Source: Ruminococcaceae bacterium AB4001 (GTDB lineage: Bacteria; Bacillota; Clostridia; Saccharofermentanales; Saccharofermentanaceae). Taken from it: a stretch of DNA of 64,000 nucleotides. Below, one piece after another: positions 52,489 through 61,137 of the stretch. The notes beneath the pieces are model-generated. The model saw nothing but the letters and a program-made list of their open reading frames with translations. It had not been told where the DNA came from and searched no databases. Positions within the stretch are counted from its first letter, which is position 1; each line of letters opens with the position of its first letter. Made by a program: the position numbers and the translations under genes. Where the stretch lies: the NCBI GenBank assembly GCA_000621765.1, contig JHXJ01000007.1:62001-126000 (forward strand), read 5' to 3'.

Positions 52489-53103
52489 ATGTCCGTTCGT
52501 GATACCAGCATCGATCCGAGATTGATCCAAAGTGCCCGTGAAGAGTTCATGACTAGCGGGTTCATTAAGGCTGATCTTAAGCGCATCTGTGAGAATGCAG
52601 GTGTTACTACAGGTGCAGTTTATAAACGCTATAAGGGTAAGGAAGAACTGTTCATGGCAGTTGTTAAGGAAGCTGCCGACAAGATGGACAGTTTTGTTGA
52701 ATTGCGTACTGAAATTGATTTTTCGAATATTACTGATAAACAGATTCGCGACACATGGAGCATGAATGAAGAATATGTGCTGGAACTGTTCAGAATGCTC
52801 TGGGATATCCGCAAAGACCTGATAATATTGCTTGAGAAGTCCGCGGGAACTGCGTATGAGAATTATGTACATGACTTTGCTCTTCGTATGACCAAAGCAT
52901 ATATGCAGTATTATCTCGAAGCCAAGAAGAGAGGGCTTGCCAAGGCTGATATCTCGGAAGAACAGATGCATGTGCTATGCACCGCTTTCTGGACAGCAAT
53001 CTACGAGCCGTTTATCCATAAGATGACATGGAAAAAGATAGAGGAACACTGCAAAGTCCTGTGCCGGTATTTTAACTGGGCTGACGCGATAGGACTTGAA
53101 TAA
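52489..53103 (+). CDS. TetR family regulator 3
   Basis: 204 aa, start after GAAAGAGGA. HTH: KADLKRICENAGVTTGAVYK then RYKGKEELF, the same as in TetR 2 with few changes. C-terminal helices include SAGTAYENYVHDFALRM, which matches SSGTKYQDFEHELATKM in TetR 2. Predicted to bind the palindrome at 52439 and control itself and perhaps ABC pair 4. Confidence 0.88.
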   Translation: MSVRDTSIDPRLIQSAREEFMTSGFIKADLKRICENAGVTTGAVYKRYKGKEELFMAVVKEAADKMDSFVELRTEIDFSNITDKQIRDTWSMNEEYVLELFRMLWDIRKDLIILLEKSAGTAYENYVHDFALRMTKAYMQYYLEAKKRGLAKADISEEQMHVLCTAFWTAIYEPFIHKMTWKKIEEHCKVLCRYFNWADAIGLE

Positions 53104-53117
53104 ACCATACTGATAAA

Positions 53118-53133
53118 GCCGTCACATGACGGC
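53118..53133. terminator. Hairpin after TetR 3
   Basis: GCCGTCA-CA-TGACGGC, 7-bp stem. No T run on the plus strand (AAAAAAA follows), so it is only a weak terminator candidate. Confidence 0.35.
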
Positions 53134-53151
53134 TAAAAAAATACATCAGAA

Positions 53152-53167
53152 GTTAGACTTATCTAAC
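53152..53167 (+). promoter_or_regulatory. DtxR-box-like operator before ABC pair 4
   Basis: GTTAGACTTATCTAAC, perfect arms, 21 nt before the ABC start. It gives ABC pair 4 metal control separate from TetR 3. No clear -10 seen. Confidence 0.65.
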
Positions 53168-53187
53168 AAATGTAAAGGAGAACTAAG

Positions 53188-54921
53188 ATGTTTAAACGTG
53201 TGGCTCCGTATATCGGAGAGTTTAAGAAGTACACCGTATGGGCAGTCATAATGATGTCCATCGGCATCATAGCTTCAGTGCTGCCGTATTTCTTTCTGTA
53301 TCAGATCATTTCACCTCTGACCAGAGGCGAAAGCGTGGATATGACTTTTATACTGATAAGAGTGGTTTTGGTTGCAGTATGTGAGATAGTGTTTTCTATC
53401 TCATATGTTCAGGGTTTGGAGTTCTCACATATCAGTGCCTATAACACATTGAAGAATCTCCGTGTTTCTTTGCAGAGCAAGCTCGAGAAACAGCCTCTCG
53501 GAACTATTAAAGAACTCGGTACCGGACGCATTAAGAAAGTGTTTACGGATGATATCGATCAGATTGAGCTTCTTCTTGCGCATGCGATTCCCGAAGGTAT
53601 TGCCAATATAGCGATTCCGGTGATCATCATTATCCTTATGTTTGTATTTGACTGGAGACTCGGTCTTCTCTCGCTTGTCCCACTTATAGTCGGTATGCTT
53701 GCCATGGGCATGATGATGAAGCAGGGCATGTCTAAGATGAATGCATACTATGAATCAGCAGCCAGGATGAACAACACGATAATTGAATATGTTAACGGAA
53801 TGGAAGTCGTTAAAGTCTTTAACAAAGACGGCGATTCTTACAAGAGGTTTGGTGAGGTCGTAAGAAGCTACCGCGATTTCACACTTGCGTGGTACAAGGT
53901 GTGTTGGCCATGGATGGCTATATATACAAGTGTATTGCCGTGCCTTGTTCTTCTGATGCTGCCTTTCGGTTCAGGAATGGTTCTTGGCGGAGTTATCAGC
54001 CTGGATAAGCTGATCCTTGTTATGTGCATGTCATTTTCAGTAGGTCCTTCATTCCTTAAGGCTTTGAATTTTGCAGGCAAGTTCCCTCAGCTGGATTACA
54101 AGATCGCTGAACTTGAGAAGATGATGGATAAACCGCCGCTTAAAGAAGGCACATCTGATTTTACCGGCAGCAATTACGATATCGAGTTCAAGGATATCCA
54201 CTTCGGATATTGCGAGATAGAGGTTCTCCATGGAGTCAATCTGTCTCTTAAGCAGGGAACGACTACAGCGCTTGTCGGTGAATCAGGAAGCGGTAAATCA
54301 ACGCTTGCAAAGCTTCTTGTTCACTATTATGACCTCAATTCAGGATCCATAACGATAGGCGGACAGGATATTACTGATATGTCACTTGAGGCACTTAATA
54401 ATTATGTGGCATTTGTTTCGCAGGAGCAGTTCCTGTTCAACACTTCACTTTACGAGAACATCCTTATCGGAAGACCTGATGCAACAAAAGAAGAGGTCAT
54501 GGAAGCTGCCAGAAGAGCGCAGTGTGAGGAATTCCTGGAAAGATTCCCTGAAGGCATCATGACGCAGGCAGGAGACAGCGGAAAGCAGCTGTCCGGCGGT
54601 GAACGTCAGAGAATCTCTCTTGCAAGGGCAATCCTTAAAGATGCACCGGTCATAGTGCTTGACGAGGCAACAGCATATATGGATCCGGAGAATGAGGAGA
54701 AGATGAATGCGGCCCTCGATGAGATCGTAAAAGACAAGACTGTTCTTGTTATTGCACACCGTCTGTCTACCATCAAGAACGCAGAATCGATTTGTGTCAT
54801 GAAGGATGGCTTATGCATAGCATCTGATACTCACAACGGATTGCTTGAGACATGCCCTGAATATAAGAAACTTTGGGATGCATCTGTAAGTGCCAGCACA
54901 TGGAAGATTAAGGGAGCGTGA
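53188..54921 (+). CDS. Exporter-fold ABC transporter, IrtAB/YbtPQ-like, pair 4 first subunit
   Basis: 577 aa, start after AAAGGAG. Membrane domain with GTGRIKKVFTDDIDQIELLL and AHAIPEG; ATPase: GESGSGKSTLAKLL, FVSQEQFLFNTS, LSGGERQRISLARAI, IVLDEATAYMDPENE, IAHR. A clear paralogue of 41187 along its whole length. Heterodimer with 54927. Role in chelated-metal import inferred. Confidence 0.8.
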   Translation: MFKRVAPYIGEFKKYTVWAVIMMSIGIIASVLPYFFLYQIISPLTRGESVDMTFILIRVVLVAVCEIVFSISYVQGLEFSHISAYNTLKNLRVSLQSKLEKQPLGTIKELGTGRIKKVFTDDIDQIELLLAHAIPEGIANIAIPVIIIILMFVFDWRLGLLSLVPLIVGMLAMGMMMKQGMSKMNAYYESAARMNNTIIEYVNGMEVVKVFNKDGDSYKRFGEVVRSYRDFTLAWYKVCWPWMAIYTSVLPCLVLLMLPFGSGMVLGGVISLDKLILVMCMSFSVGPSFLKALNFAGKFPQLDYKIAELEKMMDKPPLKEGTSDFTGSNYDIEFKDIHFGYCEIEVLHGVNLSLKQGTTTALVGESGSGKSTLAKLLVHYYDLNSGSITIGGQDITDMSLEALNNYVAFVSQEQFLFNTSLYENILIGRPDATKEEVMEAARRAQCEEFLERFPEGIMTQAGDSGKQLSGGERQRISLARAILKDAPVIVLDEATAYMDPENEEKMNAALDEIVKDKTVLVIAHRLSTIKNAESICVMKDGLCIASDTHNGLLETCPEYKKLWDASVSASTWKIKGA

Positions 54922-54926
54922 TCAAT

Positions 54927-56651
54927 ATGTTGAAGATATTACACAGAATAGTAAACATGACGGGAAAGTACAAAGCACGGATCAGGGCTTCATACATAAC
55001 TGCATTCCTCAAGGGCATAGTGATGAAGGTTCCACTGATGCTTTGTTTCTTCTGTATCAGTTATTTCATGCATGGAGAGATGGATAAGACAAAGTGTATT
55101 TATTTTGGCGTTGCGGTTGTCGCCAGCGTAATACTCGAAGCCATATTTGAACATATATCCAATGTTTTGCAGTCGGCGACAGGTTACATGGTTTTCGCTG
55201 ATATGAGGCTTAAGCTCGGTGATCATCTGCGAAAGATGCCGATGGGATATTTTACTGAGGGAAACATCGGAAAGATCAGTTCCGTTCTGTCAACAGACAT
55301 GGTCTTTATTGAAGAGAACTGTATGGGTGTCTTATCTGAACTCGTAACCTTCCTCATCTCTCAGGGGCTCATGGTTGTCATGATGTTCGTTATGGATTAC
55401 AGAATGGGTCTTTTGTCACTTCTGGTAGTTGCTGCATTCATCATTGTCGGTAACCTGATGCTGAAGACTACGATGAGGCATTCCGTTACCAAGCAGGAGG
55501 CCAGCGAATCTCTTACAGAGGAAGTTCTTGATTTTGCTGAAGGTATCGGAATCATTAAATCCTATAACATGTTAGGCAGTAAATCCAAGAGACTTACTGA
55601 TGAGTTCGAGAAAAGCTGTAAGAAGAGCATTGATTTCGAGGTGGAATACTCGCCCTGGTCCAGAGCACTTTATCTGACATTTGGTATTGGTACGGCGGCG
55701 GTTCTCGCACTGAGTGCATATCTGTACGTCACCGGTGCCATAACTGATGTTTATATGGCCGGAATGGCACTGTTCCTTTTTGATGTGTTCGTATCCATCA
55801 AGAGTTACTACGGCCAGATGGCCAGACTTACAGTTACATCTGCAAGCCTTGACCGTATTGAGGAAGTTTTTGCTGCGGAAGAACTTAATGACGAAGGCAA
55901 GAAAGAACTCGTATCTGTATCAGGTTCTGCAAGTGAGATAGAATATGATAATGTCGGTTTCGCATATACTGAGAAGGATGTTCTTTCAAATGTCTCCTTC
56001 AAGATTAATCAAGGTGAGATGACTGCTCTGGTAGGCCCTTCCGGCGGCGGCAAATCAACGATAGCATCACTTCTCGCAAGATTCTGGGATGTTAAGAGTG
56101 GAAAGATCCTTGTAAGGGGCGAAGATATCAGAGAGGTCTCACTGGGATCTCTTATGGATCAGATAAGTATGGTGTTCCAGCGCGTATATCTGTTCCAGGA
56201 TACTGTTTATAACAACATAGCGATCGGACGTCCTGATGCTACCCGAGAGGAAGTTGAAGAAGCCGCAAAGAAAGCAAGGTGCTATGACTTCATCATGCAG
56301 CTGCCGGACGGATTTGATACTGTTATCGGCGAAGGCGGCGCCTCTCTCTCGGGTGGTGAACAGCAGAGGATCTCCATTGCGAGATGTATTCTGAAGGATT
56401 CGCCGATCGTAATCCTTGATGAAGCGACAGCAAGTGTTGATGCAGATAACGAGCGTGCTATCCAGGAAGCTATCTCTGAGCTTTGCAAAGACAAGACATT
56501 ACTTGTAATCGCACACAGATTAAGGACTATAAGAGATGCTGACCAGATCCTCGTGGTAACAGACGGCAAGATAGCCGAAAGAGGTAATCACGAGTCTCTG
56601 ATGGCTCAGAATGGAACCTATGCGCATATGGTAAAGCTTCAGGAAGCCTGA
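54927..56651 (+). CDS. Exporter-fold ABC transporter, pair 4 second subunit
   Basis: 574 aa. ATG 54927 is chosen because GGGAG lies 10 nt upstream and the paralogue at 42928 begins the same way (M(L/I)K..HRIV); a GTG at 54918 is too close to that site. SATGYMVFADMRLKLGDHLR, GNIGKISSVLSTDMVFIEEN; ATPase GPSGGGKSTIASLL, LSGGEQQRISIARCI, VILDEATASVDADNE. Followed by a terminator. Confidence 0.82.
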   Translation: MLKILHRIVNMTGKYKARIRASYITAFLKGIVMKVPLMLCFFCISYFMHGEMDKTKCIYFGVAVVASVILEAIFEHISNVLQSATGYMVFADMRLKLGDHLRKMPMGYFTEGNIGKISSVLSTDMVFIEENCMGVLSELVTFLISQGLMVVMMFVMDYRMGLLSLLVVAAFIIVGNLMLKTTMRHSVTKQEASESLTEEVLDFAEGIGIIKSYNMLGSKSKRLTDEFEKSCKKSIDFEVEYSPWSRALYLTFGIGTAAVLALSAYLYVTGAITDVYMAGMALFLFDVFVSIKSYYGQMARLTVTSASLDRIEEVFAAEELNDEGKKELVSVSGSASEIEYDNVGFAYTEKDVLSNVSFKINQGEMTALVGPSGGGKSTIASLLARFWDVKSGKILVRGEDIREVSLGSLMDQISMVFQRVYLFQDTVYNNIAIGRPDATREEVEEAAKKARCYDFIMQLPDGFDTVIGEGGASLSGGEQQRISIARCILKDSPIVILDEATASVDADNERAIQEAISELCKDKTLLVIAHRLRTIRDADQILVVTDGKIAERGNHESLMAQNGTYAHMVKLQEA

Positions 56652-56673
56652 CAGAATCAGTAATAACTTAAAC

Positions 56674-56712
56674 GGGGTGTCTCAAGGTGTTGAGGCACCC
56701 TGTATTATTTTG
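56674..56712 (+). terminator. Terminator after ABC pair 4
   Basis: GGGTGTCTCAA (56675-56685) pairs with TTGAGGCACCC (56690-56700) with one mismatch; tail TGTATTATTTT. Confidence 0.7.
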
Positions 56713-56735
56713 GAAATTATTAACAACTAAATTTG

Positions 56736-56766
56736 GTTAGCTATACCTAACTTATTGTGCTATAAT
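56736..56766 (+). promoter_or_regulatory. Promoter and DtxR-box-like operator of the last operon
   Basis: GTTAGCTATACCTAAC (56736-56751) covers the -35 region; TATAAT is at 56761-56766. The start codon is at 56802. This appears to be the only promoter for 11 genes ending at 63902. Confidence 0.7.
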
Positions 56767-56801
56767 TCTGCACAGATGTGATTTGGCAGAGGTTTGTTAG
56801 C

Positions 56802-57512
56802 ATGAATAATCAGAATAAAAAGCTTGAAGCAGCATTTATCTTTGGCTTTATTTCACTGCTTTTATGTGGCGTTGGCGACTGGCTTATAGGGTATGAACCT
56901 GAAGGCGGGGAGCCGTTGATATATGGTATTACAACCACAGCGATAGCAGGTGTGCCTACATGGTTTTATGTGTTGTCATTCTTCTTCGGGTTCTTATCCG
57001 GATTCGGATGCCTTTATTTCGCGCCGGCTGTAATGAAAACCCTTGATCTGAAAGGCATCTCGAAGGATTCGAAAATGTATAAGCTCATGGGCTTTGGCTT
57101 AAAGTCGGCACCTATGATGTTTGTATCTTTCCATGCCGCATGCTGCATTGTGCTGCTGATGATACAGGCAGCGCTCCGTTCCGGACTTGATATAAGTTCT
57201 GCAGATTCTGTTTATCTGATACCTGCAGCAACAGCTATGCTGCCGTTTCTTATCTGGTGCTATATCTGTGATATTCCCGTGACTATTGCTTATATGTATT
57301 TCACTCTGAAGGGAAAACTTGGGATTAGCAAGGCTGCTTTTATTCTGTGCCCTATGGGCCTTAGTATTGCAGCAAAGATAATAGCTGCCGTGATGGTCGC
57401 TTTAGGAAGTAAATGGTCATTCCTTACGGCATGTGGCGAATCCTGGGGATATGCATTCATGTGCCTTGCGTTCTATTTCGCTGTTAAGAAAGATGTGAGG
57501 TCTGATAAATGA
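56802..57512 (+). CDS. Multi-pass membrane protein, family 1 of this island
   Basis: 236 aa, ATG 56802 after AGAGGTTTG. Related to the proteins at 27267 and 32252: first helix FGFISLLLCGVGDWLIGY with buried Asp, central SFHAACCIVLLM with His and Cys-Cys, and a final helix with a basic tail. Function unknown. First gene of the last operon; the stop overlaps the next start (ATGA). Confidence 0.68.
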   Translation: MNNQNKKLEAAFIFGFISLLLCGVGDWLIGYEPEGGEPLIYGITTTAIAGVPTWFYVLSFFFGFLSGFGCLYFAPAVMKTLDLKGISKDSKMYKLMGFGLKSAPMMFVSFHAACCIVLLMIQAALRSGLDISSADSVYLIPAATAMLPFLIWCYICDIPVTIAYMYFTLKGKLGISKAAFILCPMGLSIAAKIIAAVMVALGSKWSFLTACGESWGYAFMCLAFYFAVKKDVRSDK

Positions 57513-58000
57513 TCGTTCTCCAGCTGATCTTATTCTGTGCTCTCTTTGCTTTAATGGTAAAACTTGGTGTTGGAAACAATGCTTTGAATGCTCTTTATTT
57601 TTACCCGAAAACTGTACAGGAACGTGTCTATGAATTAGGTCTCACCGACAGGCAGACGGTCTCTAAGAAAAGAAAGATCTTCATGACCGCTTTATTTACC
57701 GTAATGGCTGCCGCACTTATTGCGATAATAGCTATTTGGAATCAGATCAGAGATTTTTGGCCCGCTTATCTGCAGGCACTTTTGTTCCTTGAAGTAATGA
57801 ACTGGTTTGATGGAATCGTTATAGATAAGATCTGGGTCGCAAAGAGCCCTCTTTGGATAATACCCGGTACGGAAGATATCCCTTATGTCCAAACGTGGAA
57901 GCAGATGTTCAAGAAGAGGATCATTCTCACTGGAATCTGGGTCGTTGGCGCTGCAATAATCGCAGGAATAGTCGTGCTTATTGGAAAGATAATGATGTAA
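57509..58000 (+). CDS. Small membrane protein, [FY]D-x4-D family, copy B
   Basis: 163 aa. N-terminal helix, YPKTVQERVYELGLTDRQTV, two central helices, NWFDGIVIDKIWVAKSPLW, IPGTEDIPY, C-terminal helix. Closest to copy C (VQERVVEMGLV, IPGTEDLKPY). Function unknown. Confidence 0.68.
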   Translation: MIVLQLILFCALFALMVKLGVGNNALNALYFYPKTVQERVYELGLTDRQTVSKKRKIFMTALFTVMAAALIAIIAIWNQIRDFWPAYLQALLFLEVMNWFDGIVIDKIWVAKSPLWIIPGTEDIPYVQTWKQMFKKRIILTGIWVVGAAIIAGIVVLIGKIMM

Positions 58001-58014
58001 ATAAGGAGAGTGTT

Positions 58015-58638
58015 ATGGGACTTTACAAGAAATTCGTAAATCAGACGAGAAAGCCGGAGGGAACCCTCGGTAAGATGATGGTAAACGGCATGAACAGCGG
58101 TCATGCTAAACTTGCTGACTGGGGCATATCGCATCTTCCTGAGATGGAACCTTCCAAGATACTCGAACTCGGCTGTGGAGGCGGCAGAAATGCAGGAGAA
58201 CTAGCCAATAGATTTCCTTCTGCAAAGGTTACAGCAATTGATTATTCTGAGGTGTCAGTCGCTAAATCCAAGGAGTACAACAAAGATCTCATTGCATCCG
58301 GAAAGATGACTGTAAAACAGGGTGATGTGTCTGACCTGAGATTGCCTGTTGATACCTATAATCTTGCAACAGCTTTTGAGACGATCTACTTCTGGCCCGG
58401 CCTCGAAAAGTGTTTTACCGAAGTCTATAAAGTGCTTAAATCCGGCGGGGTGTTTATGATCGTCAACGAATCAGACGGAACGGATGATACGAGCCTTAAG
58501 TACGAGAAGATAATTGATGGAATGAAGTGCTATACGATCGAACAGATCGGAGCAGCGCTTAAAGCCGCAGGTTTTTCTGAAGTGACATCTGACCATTATG
58601 ACGGCAAGCCGTGGATCACGGTGATAGCTGTTAAATAA
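58015..58638 (+). CDS. Class I SAM-dependent methyltransferase
   Basis: 207 aa. ATG 58015 after AAGGAGAGTGTT. Motif I ILELGCGGGRNAGELA (about residue 48), VTAIDYSEVSVAKSKEYN, QGDVSDLRLP, EVYKVLKSGGVFMIVNESD. The C-terminal half is short. Acceptor unknown. It parallels the methyltransferase at 25719 in the other large operon. Confidence 0.85.
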   Translation: MGLYKKFVNQTRKPEGTLGKMMVNGMNSGHAKLADWGISHLPEMEPSKILELGCGGGRNAGELANRFPSAKVTAIDYSEVSVAKSKEYNKDLIASGKMTVKQGDVSDLRLPVDTYNLATAFETIYFWPGLEKCFTEVYKVLKSGGVFMIVNESDGTDDTSLKYEKIIDGMKCYTIEQIGAALKAAGFSEVTSDHYDGKPWITVIAVK

Positions 58639-58683
58639 TGATAATCATATCCATCACAAAAAATAAAAGGTCAATATAAAGAT

Positions 58684-59616
58684 ATGGAGCTGAATAAAAC
58701 ATACGAGGAACTCCTTAAAGAATTTCTCCGAACACATCCTTATAAGGAAGTTGTTGTGGAAGGAGCAAAGTTTCATTATCTTCTTTGCGGAAAAGGCGAT
58801 ACCACGTTGATCTTTTTGGTCGGTGGAATGGGCCTGTCATTTCTTTATATGCCGTATATTACCGCGTTGGAATCAGAATACAGAATTCTCACTTTTGATT
58901 ACCCATATGAGTATGATGATAATTCCGGTTTGGTTGAAAGCATATCCTTGCTTCTTAAACATCTGAATGTTGAAAAGGGGATTTTTGTCGGCAGTTCGTA
59001 TGGCGGATATGTTGCTCAGATGATAGCAAGAAAATATCCAGAGCTCACAGGCGGAATGTGTCTTTTCTCTACGGCGAGCCTTTCTGAAATGACAGTAAGT
59101 GAATTAAGGGCTAAATATGAGAAGAAAGCACCTCTTCTATTGTGGATCTTGCGACATGTTCCATATTCCTGGCTTAAACCGGTGATGATAAGGTCATGTA
59201 TGCGCATGGCAAAAAATACAACTCTCGAAGTTTATTCATACACTAAGGATATGTTCCGCTTTGTTTACCGTGATTATACGCGGGAGTTGGATCTGCATAT
59301 GACGAAGCTTCTGATAGATCTTATGAATCAGACGCCATGCACACCGGAAGACTTTATTTACTTGAATGGAAGGGTTTTGCTGATACTTCCCGAAAATGAT
59401 GAAAGCTTCACGCTGGAAATGCAAAAGGATCTTATCAGCATGATGCCGGAGAGCGTTATCGTTGAGGGCGTGGACAGTGGCCATATATCCACATTAATAG
59501 AAGTGGATCGTTATGTTGAAGAAATCCGGAGCTTTATTGGGGGGACGCTTGGACGCGGCAATGATAGCTGTGATTTCTGCGAACAGAGGAGAGTTAGTAA
59601 TGGTTTTAGTTCTTGA
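58684..59616 (+). CDS. Alpha/beta hydrolase
   Basis: 310 aa. Oxyanion strand LIFLVGGMGLSFLYMPY, nucleophile elbow GIFVGSSYGGYVAQMIARKY (Ser about residue 103), LLILPENDESFT (Asp) and GVDSGHISTLIEVD (His). A helical cap lies between about 130 and 210. Weak ribosome site. It overlaps the next gene by 17 nt. Substrate unknown. Confidence 0.78.
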   Translation: MELNKTYEELLKEFLRTHPYKEVVVEGAKFHYLLCGKGDTTLIFLVGGMGLSFLYMPYITALESEYRILTFDYPYEYDDNSGLVESISLLLKHLNVEKGIFVGSSYGGYVAQMIARKYPELTGGMCLFSTASLSEMTVSELRAKYEKKAPLLLWILRHVPYSWLKPVMIRSCMRMAKNTTLEVYSYTKDMFRFVYRDYTRELDLHMTKLLIDLMNQTPCTPEDFIYLNGRVLLILPENDESFTLEMQKDLISMMPESVIVEGVDSGHISTLIEVDRYVEEIRSFIGGTLGRGNDSCDFCEQRRVSNGFSS

Positions 59617-60085
59617 ATGTATAGTAATTTGCTTTATTTTATTCGTTCCGTGTGTTGTCGTTATCGCAAACGGAGTTCATAACGGCGCATTTCTTTTTGA
59701 AAAAGATGTTCAGGAACGTGTTGTTGAGATGGGTCTGGTTACAAAGGAACAATTATCCCGTAATAAGAAATTGTTTAAGATCATTTCTTTGACAGTGATG
59801 ATCTCATTTGTGATATGGGCAGTATATGGAATAAACGGCGCCAGAGGATTCTTAAATCCATTTCTGCAAATATATGCGCTTGCTATGGCAGAAGGTCTGT
59901 TTGACAGATTCTTTATTGATACATTCTGGGTAGGCCATACCAAAGCTTGGACAATACCTGGAACAGAGGATCTGAAACCATACATACCGAAGAAAACTTT
60001 GATTGCCAAGTGGCTGATAGTTATTGTCGGAAGTCCGGCCATTGCGGCTGCATTGGCAGGAATCATGATGCTGTTCTTCAAGTGA
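59600..60085 (+). CDS. Small membrane protein, [FY]D-x4-D family, copy C
   Basis: 161 aa. ATG 59600 after AGAGGAGAG, inside the end of the hydrolase gene. EKDVQERVVEMGLVTKEQL, two central helices, GLFDRFFIDTFWVGHTKAW, IPGTEDLKPYIP, C-terminal helix. Function unknown. Confidence 0.68.
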   Translation: MVLVLECIVICFILFVPCVVVIANGVHNGAFLFEKDVQERVVEMGLVTKEQLSRNKKLFKIISLTVMISFVIWAVYGINGARGFLNPFLQIYALAMAEGLFDRFFIDTFWVGHTKAWTIPGTEDLKPYIPKKTLIAKWLIVIVGSPAIAAALAGIMMLFFK

Positions 60086-60097
60086 GGTGAAGAATTT

Positions 60098-60604
60098 ATG
60101 ATCTGGTGGGTAATTGTTATAGAGGCACTTGTTTTCGCCGGTATTTTTACTGCAGTTGTTTTGCCTTCATGTTTGAGCGATAAAAAGTACAGTCCTGAAA
60201 GCATTCATAATTATCCGCCTGATATTCAGGAAGAGTATTTTAAGACGCATGAACGTGTCGATGTCTCATACAAATCAAAAATGGTAATATTCACCAAGTC
60301 GCTCGGCATAGTGATCTTTTGTGTAATATTACTTCTCAGTGCTCTTTGGGCAGGCGCATCGACTTTCCTTGAAGGCTTCCTTCTCTCGTTCGGGCTAATG
60401 GTATGGATAGGCCTATACGATACGCTTTTCATCGACTGGATATTGTTTGCGAATATAAAAGCATTCAGATTAGAAGGTACCGAACATATGGATAAAGCCT
60501 ACCACCAGAAATGGTTCCACTTTAAGGGAATCCTTTTCCCTGGTATCGTATTTGGCACTATACCTGCGCTGGTCGTCGGATTGTTAATCGCATTAATAAG
60601 GTAA
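60098..60604 (+). CDS. Small membrane protein, [FY]D-x4-D family, copy D
   Basis: 168 aa, start after GAGGTGAAG. NYPPDIQEEYFKTHERV aligns with the VQER loop; GLYDTLFIDWILFANIKAF and LEGTEH align with the signature. Four helices predicted. Function unknown. Confidence 0.65.
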   Translation: MIWWVIVIEALVFAGIFTAVVLPSCLSDKKYSPESIHNYPPDIQEEYFKTHERVDVSYKSKMVIFTKSLGIVIFCVILLLSALWAGASTFLEGFLLSFGLMVWIGLYDTLFIDWILFANIKAFRLEGTEHMDKAYHQKWFHFKGILFPGIVFGTIPALVVGLLIALIR

Positions 60605-60609
60605 AGATA

Positions 60610-61116
60610 ATGTTATTGAGCTTTTTATATGGCCTTATAGGTATTGTTCTTCTCGTAGCTTTCTGTCTGATAGGAGCTTTTCTTGTTCCGCAGAATGCGT
60701 ATTGGTTTATGACACCGAAGGCTAAGGAATTGCTGGAAAAATACGGTGTGCCCAGAGAACTGAAACTTAAGGATAAGATCATTATCGGACTGCTTGCTCT
60801 TATTACCGGATTAGGGTTTATAGTCACGATCATTGTTGCAGGTAAGCAAGGTGTAGCTTCCGGGATGAATTTCTGGCAGATTGCTCTTCGCTTCGTGATC
60901 TTCTTTTGGATGGTTTCGATTTTTGATGCTGTTGTTCTTGATTGGTGGATGTTTACAAAGAGTGATATTTTCGGCGTGTTGATCAAGAAAAAGACGGGCA
61001 AGACTCCTGATGTATTGAGAGTCGAACCTCAGTGGGACGGGAAAGAGATACATAAGCTTGTAATTGAAGTTGTTGTGTCTGTAATTCTGGCATGGATATT
61101 TATTAAGGTTGGATAG
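60610..61116 (+). CDS. Small membrane protein, [FY]D-x4-D family, copy E
   Basis: 168 aa, start 5 nt after copy D. TPKAKELLEKYGVPRELKL replaces the VQER loop; NFWQIALRFVIFFWM and SIFDAVVLDWWMFTKSDIF carry the signature. Most diverged copy. Function unknown. Confidence 0.62.
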   Translation: MLLSFLYGLIGIVLLVAFCLIGAFLVPQNAYWFMTPKAKELLEKYGVPRELKLKDKIIIGLLALITGLGFIVTIIVAGKQGVASGMNFWQIALRFVIFFWMVSIFDAVVLDWWMFTKSDIFGVLIKKKTGKTPDVLRVEPQWDGKEIHKLVIEVVVSVILAWIFIKVG

Positions 61117-61137
61117 AGCTAATAAGGACAGTACGTA

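Noticed and set aside
57853-58014. N-terminal extension of the methyltransferase at 58015
   Set aside because: The longer frame runs through the previous gene; AAGGAGAGTG before ATG 58015 fixes the start.
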